Of a stretch of DNA of 64,000 bases, positions 57,373-64,000 are shown piece by piece. A model generated the notes under the pieces. The model did not search any database and was not told the DNA's origin. It worked only from the letters and a program-made list of their open reading frames with translations. Source of the DNA: Jeotgalibacillus haloalkalitolerans (lineage in GTDB: Bacteria; Bacillota; Bacilli; Bacillales; Jeotgalibacillaceae); assembly GCF_034427455.1 (NCBI RefSeq), contig NZ_JAXQNN010000001.1, positions 682,001 to 746,000 of the forward strand, given 5' to 3'. How positions within the stretch are numbered: position 1 is the first letter of the stretch; every line of letters begins with the position of its first letter. A program made the position numbers and the translations under genes.

Positions 57373-60027
57373 TCAATCCAAACTAAAATACTGCAATAGC
57401 CCTTCAAAAACACCTTCTGCTGTCAGTTGTCGGTAGTAGCTGCTTCTGAGTTTGACTGCGTCGTCCGGGTTGTCCATGAATCCTACTTCGAGTAGGGCAC
57501 TTGGGATTTTTGTTTCGCGGACGACGTGGTAGTTGCCTTCTGCGACGCGGCGGTAGCTTGTGCCGATTTTGTCGATGACTGCGTCCTGGACGTTAAGGGC
57601 GAGTCTTTGGCTGTTCGCTGCTTCGTAGCGGCTGTACCAGAATGTTTCGGTTCCTCGTGCTAATCCATTGAATGCGTTCGCATGGACGCTGAGGAATAAT
57701 TCTCCGCCTGAGTTGTTGGCGATTGCTGCTCTTTCGTGTAGTTCAAGGAAGCGGTCTGTTGTGCGTGTCATGATAACATTGGCACCAGCGTTTTCAAGGA
57801 TTCTCTGTGAGCGCAGTGAGATATCGAGTACGAGCTCTTTTTCGAGCATGCCGCCTGCGATTGCGCCTGAATCTTTACCGCCATGACCGGCATCTAGTAC
57901 GATAGTTCTGCCTTCAAAGCTTCTGACATCGTCTTTATGGACATAGCCTGTTGTTGCACGGCCGTCTACATAGACAGTTGCCTGGAACCAACTGCCTGTG
58001 AATGTGCGATAGATTAAGCGTGAGCCGTAGCTGTATGATTTAAGCACGCCGCTGCTTTTAGAGGCGCTTGCGTATACGTTTGTTGATGATTTGTATGCTG
58101 CGCCTACGATTCTTTTTTGTTTGGCAATTGCGTTTTCTACGTGGTCTGCATGAATGTAACCAGTTGTCGGTCCACCATTTACATAGACAGTTGCACGGTA
58201 CCAGTCTGAAGTGAATGTTTCGTATTGCAGTACCTGACCGGCAGCATAGCTTTTTAAGACGCCTGAGCCAGTTGAAGCCTCTGAATAGACGTTTGTTGGT
58301 GACATGACGCCGACTCCGGTCAGTGGAACGGGTGACTGGGTATAGCGTTCAACGTCGTTGCTGTGAATGTAGCCTGTATGGGCTGAGCCGTTGACATAGA
58401 CGGTAGCCTCATACCAGTTAGCATTGTAATAACGATATTTTAAAATAGAACCTTTAGAATAGGTTTTTAGTGCACTGGATGATGTGCTTCTTTCCGAGTA
58501 GACAGCGGTTGGACTTTTTAGTGCAATACCGCTGATCAGAGGTGGCTTGTCGCCGACATCATTTGCATGGATATAGCCTGTCCGGGCTTTGCCGCCTACA
58601 TAAACAGTTGCAGCGTACCAGTTACCAGAGTATGAGCGGTACTGCAGGGAGCTGCCGGCAGGGTATGATTTTAAAACTGATCCATTCTGATCCGTGCCCG
58701 AGTAAACGTTGGTCGGATCCTTTAAGCCATAACCTCTCAGGCTTTCAGATGTATCTGATAGCAGGTCAATATCATCTGCATGGATAAAACCGGCATGTGC
58801 TTCGCCGCCGATATAGACATTTGCACTGTACCAGCTGTCAGAGTAATATCTGAATTGAAGGGTTGATCCTTCACTATAAGACTTTAAGACTGTGCCTCTA
58901 TCAGTTGCAGCATAGACATTTGTCGGTGATTTTAATGCGATTCCCTTGATAACGGGGTGTTCAGTCGCCACTGTACGGGAAGTCTGATTCTCTTCTTCGC
59001 CTTCTAACAGGACGTCATCCGCATGGATATAGCCAGTATGTGCCTGCCCGCTTAAATAGACGGTTGCTTTATACCAATTATCAGAATGGGATTTAAATTG
59101 CAAAGTAGATCCTTCACTGTAAGATTTGAGAATCTCGCCTCTTTCAGTTGCAACATATACGTGTGTTTTATTTTTGAGTGCAGTCCCTTTGATCACGGGC
59201 TCTTCTTTAATAGAAGTTACTGCGCTCATGCTCATCATTGAAGATTGTGCAGAGACTTCTGCATTTTCTTCATCAAGTACTTTATCTTCTTCTGTGCTTT
59301 CTTTTTCAATCATTGTTTCTTTGTCAGTTTCAGTATCCTGGTCGTTATTTTCAACTTCAGCCTCATCGACTGCCGGATCCTGTTCTTCAACTTCAGTCTC
59401 ATCAACCGCTGGATCCAGTACTTCGACTGCGGTCTCAACGTCTTCTGCGGCTGTTTCTTCAGCTCCAGGAGCTTCTTCATTATGTATAGAAGGATCTGAT
59501 GTAAGGCTTTCTTCGGCCTGTTCAGTGTCCTCTGCAATAATTTCAGTCTCTGCTTCTTCCTGTAGTTGTTCTTCGTACAGCTTCAGAAATTCAATAAAAT
59601 CAGCTTTGTTTGCTTCCAGTGAAATGAGGGTATCTTTGTTAATTAACGGGTTTGAGTTTTCTTCAGCTGTCTGAAGGGCTGTTTCGTCCTCTGAAAGCAG
59701 AAACTCATTTGAGATCCACCCGGTTTTCCATTCGGCATTTTCTGGTGATGTACGAGTCACGGGAAATGTAATCAGCGTTTGATCCTGACCTTTTTCCAGC
59801 ACTTTTACCCAAAAAGCACCATTGAATTCATATTCAATTTCATTTGCTTCAGAGGTGTTATTTTCATAGAGCGGCGGTGTCGAATCTTCGTTGTTCTGAT
59901 GAACCAGAGCCAGTTCAATGACCTCTCCGGATCCATCCGACTCATTATCCTGTTCTGCAAATGTCTGCAGTGGAAATGCCTGCATCATCAACAGAAACAT
60001 GATAACGAGTAGACTTACTTTCTTCAT
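57373..60027 (-). CDS. SH3-repeat N-acetylmuramoyl-L-alanine amidase (Amidase_3)
   Basis: The 884-aa exported protein has a signal peptide (MKKVSLLVIMFLLMMQAFPL, cut near TFAEQ), a folded N-terminal region, a long acidic Glu/Ala/Asp/Val-rich stretch (about 150-275), six SH3-like wall-binding repeats of about 65-85 aa (each with PTNVY-like, SYxxGSxLxY and GYIHADDV-like elements) and a C-terminal Amidase_3 domain. Zinc ligands are in LDAGHGGKDSG, LHERAA and SVHANAF, with the catalytic Glu in SALLEVGFMDNP. It cuts the bond between muramic acid and the stem peptide. I start at the ATG at 60027 next to GGAGGG. Confidence 0.92.
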   Translation of the reverse strand: MKKVSLLVIMFLLMMQAFPLQTFAEQDNESDGSGEVIELALVHQNNEDSTPPLYENNTSEANEIEYEFNGAFWVKVLEKGQDQTLITFPVTRTSPENAEWKTGWISNEFLLSEDETALQTAEENSNPLINKDTLISLEANKADFIEFLKLYEEQLQEEAETEIIAEDTEQAEESLTSDPSIHNEEAPGAEETAAEDVETAVEVLDPAVDETEVEEQDPAVDEAEVENNDQDTETDKETMIEKESTEEDKVLDEENAEVSAQSSMMSMSAVTSIKEEPVIKGTALKNKTHVYVATERGEILKSYSEGSTLQFKSHSDNWYKATVYLSGQAHTGYIHADDVLLEGEEENQTSRTVATEHPVIKGIALKSPTNVYAATDRGTVLKSYSEGSTLQFRYYSDSWYSANVYIGGEAHAGFIHADDIDLLSDTSESLRGYGLKDPTNVYSGTDQNGSVLKSYPAGSSLQYRSYSGNWYAATVYVGGKARTGYIHANDVGDKPPLISGIALKSPTAVYSERSTSSSALKTYSKGSILKYRYYNANWYEATVYVNGSAHTGYIHSNDVERYTQSPVPLTGVGVMSPTNVYSEASTGSGVLKSYAAGQVLQYETFTSDWYRATVYVNGGPTTGYIHADHVENAIAKQKRIVGAAYKSSTNVYASASKSSGVLKSYSYGSRLIYRTFTGSWFQATVYVDGRATTGYVHKDDVRSFEGRTIVLDAGHGGKDSGAIAGGMLEKELVLDISLRSQRILENAGANVIMTRTTDRFLELHERAAIANNSGGELFLSVHANAFNGLARGTETFWYSRYEAANSQRLALNVQDAVIDKIGTSYRRVAEGNYHVVRETKIPSALLEVGFMDNPDDAVKLRSSYYRQLTAEGVFEGLLQYFSLD

Positions 60028-60084
60028 TTTATCCCTCCAGATTAAATTTAAAAAATTACACCAAATGACAACTTTTACAAACAT

Positions 60085-60308
60085 GGTCTGACCAGACTAT
60101 TATAAATAATATCGTCAGACAATATAATATATTAAAATAAATTAATATAAAAATGTATTAAATGACTTATTTTTATGTAAAATATGGGATTTATTAATTC
60201 TTTTAACTCCTCTTTCTGCTATTCTATGAAACGTTTTAAGAGAAGGGATGGGGAGATTTCATGCTGGATTTTGGCGTGAAATTTGTACGGAGGTCGTATG
60301 GTTCAGCC
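60085..60308. other. AT-rich divergent intergenic region
   Basis: The interval between the divergent amidase and TagF-like genes is AT-rich (60085-60200 especially). I see no gene, hairpin or repeat in it. Confidence 0.5.
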
Positions 60309-60337
60309 TTGATTAGACATTTTTCAATGAATATAAT
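60309..60337 (+). promoter_or_regulatory. sigma-A promoter of the TagF-like gene
   Basis: TTGATT (60309-60314), a 17-bp spacer and TATAAT (60332-60337) lie 122 bp before the start. Confidence 0.55.
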
Positions 60338-60459
60338 TTAAATGGTAAACTTCGTTAAATAAATGAAATATGAGATGAGACGAATCTGTATGATTCATTG
60401 TGCTAAAATAGACTAATGGATGAAATGCAGAAATTATAGATGAAGGGGAAATTCTTCAA

Positions 60460-63447
60460 ATGGAAAGTAATACGAGTAGGGTTTTAAGAGTATCTAAGAG
60501 AGTTTTAAGAAAAAGAGCAGGAAAGCTGAAACAAAAAATGTTAAAATCTGCTAGAAGTGAGGTAGCAGCAACAAATCTCACATTAAAAGACGGGTTACTT
60601 ACAATAGAAGGAACAGCAAAGTTTTTACATTATACAAATGAAGGTAAGAATCCGATTTCGCTGAGCCTTGCTGATGCTGAAAGCAAAAAGACAATAATCA
60701 GAGCTGAAGCGATAATAGATACTGTAATGGGTCACATATTGCCTGTAAAAAAATCAACATTTTCAGCAAGCTTTAATTTGAAAAAATATAACGAAAATGG
60801 TGAGTTGAATGGTAGAAAACTTGATGTGTTCCTCCATTTTAAGGGTTTCGTGAACAGAACATACAGGTTATATATACCAGTCAAGAAGCTTTCAAACGGT
60901 TTTATGAATGATTACAATCGTGACAATCAAGCAATTTATTATCCGTATAGAACTTCTTATGGGAATTTAAGTATTCTTATATTGTCGAATAATGATCAGG
61001 AACGATTAAAAACGATACCCAATTTACTGACAGGATATCAAATGAATAATGGAGAGCTGAGTCTTAGCGGATGGTTTGACTCAGATTTTCTAAGCTTTTT
61101 TGATTTAAATCCTGAAGACCTTTCATTAGTGGTGAAAAGAAGAGGTTCAGCTAATAATTGGGAGTCTGAAATAAATGTAACAGGAGAACATTGGAAAGCT
61201 AAAGTAAACATTTATGATATTAATTTCTCTAAAGGCGTTTGGGATTTTTATCTCAGTCTTAAAAAAGGCCATATGCTGTTACATCGGATAAGGCTCTCTA
61301 ATAATGAAGTTTTCAATGAAAACAGAACATTTTATGTGCCTGCAGAAAAGGAATCCTTAAAAGGTGTTTGTTATAGAACAAAACAGAATGGCTTTTCAGT
61401 TAATATACAAGCTACAATGATTCGTGCTACTTCTCTTGAAATTGAAAATTTAAATGGAGACATTCAGTTCCGAACAAATTTTTCGAAGAGTGGCCTGAAC
61501 CTATCAGAAGATCAAACATTAAAAGCGTTGACTTTAACATTTATACAGAGAGATACAAACCAAGAGGTCAGTTTTCCTCTAAATTATGAACTAAACCAGT
61601 TAAGTACACATGTACAGACTGCCTGTTCGTTTAAATATAATGACATTTTAGATGAATTTGGTATCACCAAAAAAATCTGGGATGCATATCTGGATGTGGA
61701 AACAAATACCGACAGGCTCCGTATGAGAATTAAAGCTCGTAGTAGAATAATGTCCCAAACTTCTAAGCAGAACTATTTTAAAGATCAATCTATGTACTCA
61801 ATGTATTTTTATCAGACGATCTATAAGCGTTTGTCACTGGTATACTCTTTAGTTCCTTTAAGAAGAACTGTCAGTGACTACCGGTTTGACAAGCTTAATC
61901 TTATTCTACAGGGAAAAGCTTATATCGATTCATCTGAATTTGAGAATGATTCGGCAACAATCCTAAATATTGTGGCAAAAAACAGAGTGACAGAAGAGGA
62001 AATTTTTGTTCCATGTAAAAAACTCAATTCAGGCGTATTAAAACGCGTGTTAGGCAAGGCGCAGGCAAAAGGAATAAATTTTGAGGTGGAAATTTCACTC
62101 ATTGAACTTCAGGGATTAATTGATACTGCGAAAGATATCATTGATTTTTATATTGAAGCTTCAACAGAAAAAGTCACTCGCCGAGAGAAAATCGGACTGA
62201 AAAAATATCGATATTATAAAGATGATGTTCTTGCTGCCACTGAATTACCTTCGAAATATGAAGGCGTGGATATCAGTTATTGTTTGACAATTACGCCAAG
62301 GGGTAATCTAAAGATTGAAACATTCAAATTAGAGAAGCGTTTTAAGGAAAGTCTGCTGAGTGTCAAAGGGGAAGAAGAGATCTGGCTGATCGGTGAACGT
62401 CCGGATACAGCACAGGATACGGGCTATCACTTTTTCCGCTACTGCCGCCGAAATTTCCCGGACCAGCCGGTGTATTATGCGATCAATGGTGACTCAAAGG
62501 ATTTGAAGAACATCGAGCATTTAGGAAATGTCCTGATTGCCGGGACACCGGAGCACTTTGAGATTGCTTCAAAAGCAAAGGTGCTGATCGGATCGCACGA
62601 CTTTGACTACTTCCTGCCATTCAAGGGGATTCAGTCACCGGGGTATAAGGATACAGTCAAGGTATTCCTTCAGCACGGCGTCCTGGGCCGTAAAAAAGTG
62701 GAGTACAATAAAAAGTTTTATAAATATCCATTTGATATTTTCTGCGTCAGCTCAACTGATGAAAAGCATATGGTGATGGATCAGCAGGGCTATACGGATC
62801 AGGATGTCAGGGTAACCGGACTTTCGAGATTTGATCAGCTGCTGCAGGATCATAATCCTAAAAGAGAGATTCTGCTGATCCCGACCTGGAGAGAGTGGCT
62901 GAATACGACTGACGCTCTTTTAGAGTCAGAGTACTTAAAGCGGTATACAGGATTTCTCAAAAATCCGAGGCTGCTTGAGCTGTTAAAGAAGCATAATCTT
63001 AAATTAAATTTCTATCCTCACTACCGCATGCAGCAGTTTTTCGATGAATTTGGCACGGATTTTGACCCGTCGATTAACCTGATCAAGCTTGGGGAGAAAA
63101 ATGTGCAGGATCTGCTGAAGGATAATGCGCTGATGATCACTGACTTTTCAAGTGTGTCATTTGATTTTACTTACTTAAGTAAACCGGTTATTTTCTATCA
63201 TTTTGACCGGGACTCATTCTTTAAAGGCGGCATCATGAGACCATTTGATGAAACGTTCCTCGGGGATGTGGCTTCAGAAGAGGATCAAATGATCAGCTAT
63301 ATTGAAAAGAGCATTGAAAATAACTTCGCTGAAAAAGAAGATGTAAAGGATAAAAAAGGCATGATTTTCGACTACGTTGATCAGCATAACTGTGAGCGGA
63401 TCTACAGCGAAATTCAGCGGGCAATCAAGGAAAAAGCCAAAGCATAA
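60460..63447 (+). CDS. CDP-glycerol:glycerophosphotransferase, TagF/TagB-like, with long N-terminal extension
   Basis: The C-terminal third (about 635-990) is a Glyphos_transf domain with VFLQHGVLGRKKVEYN, VSSTDEKHMV, VTGLSRFDQLL, LIPTWREWL and MITDFSSVSFDFTYLSKPV. It would add glycerol-phosphate or a related unit from a CDP-activated donor to teichoic acid at the inner membrane face. The first 630 residues are not recognised; they have repeated beta-rich blocks (for example AFSVNI/SLVVKRRGSANNW) that could bind the polymer or membrane. The N-terminal part (to about 62340) is clearly more AT-rich than the C-terminal part, suggesting a fusion or recombinant gene. tagD follows. Confidence 0.85.
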   Translation: MESNTSRVLRVSKRVLRKRAGKLKQKMLKSARSEVAATNLTLKDGLLTIEGTAKFLHYTNEGKNPISLSLADAESKKTIIRAEAIIDTVMGHILPVKKSTFSASFNLKKYNENGELNGRKLDVFLHFKGFVNRTYRLYIPVKKLSNGFMNDYNRDNQAIYYPYRTSYGNLSILILSNNDQERLKTIPNLLTGYQMNNGELSLSGWFDSDFLSFFDLNPEDLSLVVKRRGSANNWESEINVTGEHWKAKVNIYDINFSKGVWDFYLSLKKGHMLLHRIRLSNNEVFNENRTFYVPAEKESLKGVCYRTKQNGFSVNIQATMIRATSLEIENLNGDIQFRTNFSKSGLNLSEDQTLKALTLTFIQRDTNQEVSFPLNYELNQLSTHVQTACSFKYNDILDEFGITKKIWDAYLDVETNTDRLRMRIKARSRIMSQTSKQNYFKDQSMYSMYFYQTIYKRLSLVYSLVPLRRTVSDYRFDKLNLILQGKAYIDSSEFENDSATILNIVAKNRVTEEEIFVPCKKLNSGVLKRVLGKAQAKGINFEVEISLIELQGLIDTAKDIIDFYIEASTEKVTRREKIGLKKYRYYKDDVLAATELPSKYEGVDISYCLTITPRGNLKIETFKLEKRFKESLLSVKGEEEIWLIGERPDTAQDTGYHFFRYCRRNFPDQPVYYAINGDSKDLKNIEHLGNVLIAGTPEHFEIASKAKVLIGSHDFDYFLPFKGIQSPGYKDTVKVFLQHGVLGRKKVEYNKKFYKYPFDIFCVSSTDEKHMVMDQQGYTDQDVRVTGLSRFDQLLQDHNPKREILLIPTWREWLNTTDALLESEYLKRYTGFLKNPRLLELLKKHNLKLNFYPHYRMQQFFDEFGTDFDPSINLIKLGEKNVQDLLKDNALMITDFSSVSFDFTYLSKPVIFYHFDRDSFFKGGIMRPFDETFLGDVASEEDQMISYIEKSIENNFAEKEDVKDKKGMIFDYVDQHNCERIYSEIQRAIKEKAKA

Positions 63448-63523
63448 TTGAAAGGGGCCGGACACGCTGTTGAAAAGGCCCCTCCGCTTTGCGCCAGTCA
63501 ATACTGTAAAAGGAGCGTTAACA

Positions 63524-63931
63524 ATGGATGATAACAAAAAAGTTGTACTGACCTATGGAACATATGATTTATTGCATTGGGGACATATTAATCTGCTGAA
63601 GCGTGCGCGCGAGCTTGGCGATACGCTGATCGTTGCATTATCAACAGATGAATTTAACCAGAAAAAGCACAAGGATGCGTATCATTCATATGAACACCGC
63701 AAGCTGATCCTTGAGTCGATCCGCTATGTAGATAAAGTAATCCCTGAAGACAACTGGGAGCAGAAGGTCAATGATGTGATTGAGAATAAAGTAGATATCT
63801 TTGTGATGGGTGATGACTGGAAGGGTGAGTTTGATTTCCTCGCTGAATATTGTGATGTCGTATACCTTGACCGCACAACCGGTATCTCTACTACAAAAAT
63901 TAAAAAGGACTTGCTGGGTGGCAGCAGATAA
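63524..63931 (+). CDS. tagD: glycerol-3-phosphate cytidylyltransferase
   Basis: TagD makes CDP-glycerol from CTP and glycerol-3-phosphate, the donor for poly(glycerol-phosphate) teichoic acid. The 135-aa protein has the GTYDLLHWGHINLLKRA signature (HxGH) near the N-terminus and RTTGISTTKIK at the C-terminus. I start at the ATG at 63524, 8 bp after AAAGGAG; the longer frame from 63470 is not supported. It sits between two transferase-type genes and supplies the one upstream. Confidence 0.95.
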   Translation: MDDNKKVVLTYGTYDLLHWGHINLLKRARELGDTLIVALSTDEFNQKKHKDAYHSYEHRKLILESIRYVDKVIPEDNWEQKVNDVIENKVDIFVMGDDWKGEFDFLAEYCDVVYLDRTTGISTTKIKKDLLGGSR

Positions 63932-63934
63932 CAA

Positions 63935-64000
63935 ATGATGAGCGACGCAATCAAGTCCATTTATTTAGTAATCATTTATCTCCTCTTTTCATTTTATAAG
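63935..64000 (+). CDS. start of a further gene, possibly another CDP-glycerol transferase (partial)
   Basis: An open frame begins ATG ATG 3 bp after tagD and reads MMSDAIKSIYLVIIYLLFSF to the window edge. This hydrophobic start resembles TagB-type transferases, which attach to the membrane by an N-terminal helix, but 22 codons are too few to be sure. The ribosome-binding site is weak (GGTGG about 15 bp upstream). Confidence 0.45.
   Translation, partial: MMSDAIKSIYLVIIYLLFSFYK

Noticed and set aside
59126-59674. 182-codon plus-strand frame rich in Ser
   Set aside because: It is antisense to the acidic low-complexity segment of the amidase, which explains the Ser/Thr bias.

Overview
The window is 64 kb of chromosome from an endospore-forming, flagellated member of the Bacillales (low-GC Gram-positive). 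The evidence is spoIID, spoIIQ and spoIIID, mbl, flhO/flhP, an eight-gene F1Fo-ATPase operon, strong Shine-Dalgarno sites, and gene order like the Bacillus subtilis ywl-glyA-upp-mnaA-atp-murAA-spoIID-spoIIQ-spoIIID-mbl-flhOP-fabZ-ywpF-ssbB block. A Jeotgalibacillus/Planococcaceae-type organism would fit, but the genus cannot be fixed from sequence alone. No rRNA, tRNA, CRISPR array, prophage or intact insertion sequence was seen.

Region 1 (1-9.4 kb) is a galactoside-utilisation locus. A CUT1 sugar ABC transporter (permease cut by the window edge, lipoprotein binding protein) is divergent from galK-galM-GH2 glycosidase-galE-galT-lacI-type regulator. The intergenic region carries two promoters, a near-perfect cre (CcpA) site inside one of them and two inverted repeats that are good operator candidates. 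Imported beta-galactosides would be split by the GH2 enzyme and the galactose passed through the Leloir pathway.

Region 2 (9.9-33 kb) is conserved core: ywlE, rpiB, ywlG, glyA, upp, mnaA, atpZ-atpI-atpBEFHAGDC, ywzB, murA, spoIID, a VanZ-like gene, spoIIQ, spoIIID, mbl, flhO, flhP, an EpuA-family gene and fabZ. The atp operon has a hairpin before atpE, a terminator-like hairpin after it, and a dispersed repeat between atpG and atpD.

Region 3 (33-48.6 kb) is more variable: a small Asn/Asp-rich lipoprotein, ywpF, ssbB (with ComK-like AT-boxes), a SNF2 helicase plus SWIM-domain partner, a NERD nuclease-like protein, a YknW/YknX-like pair without ABC partners, an XRE regulator facing small orphan genes across a perfect 18-bp palindrome, several unrecognised genes, and an RsbR-type stressosome protein behind a sigma-B-like promoter.

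Region 4 (48.6-64 kb) holds cell-envelope and signalling genes: a YocH-like LysM-3D protein, serC, a short serA, an IDEAL-domain protein, an HTH-TPR regulator overlapping a 55-aa secreted-peptide gene (an RRNPP quorum-sensing pair), a LysM4-NlpC/P60 endopeptidase, a large SH3-repeat amidase, a TagF-like CDP-glycerol transferase, tagD and the start of another gene.

Four kinds of intergenic repeat stand out. The most interesting is a 21-bp-period array built on AGGTGATNGAAT, present at seven loci. The others are a roughly 130-bp GC-rich dispersed element (six copies), a 120-125-bp element in three tandem copies, and a 46-bp tandem repeat. The strongest candidates for a new system are the 21-bp arrays and the HTH-TPR/peptide pair.
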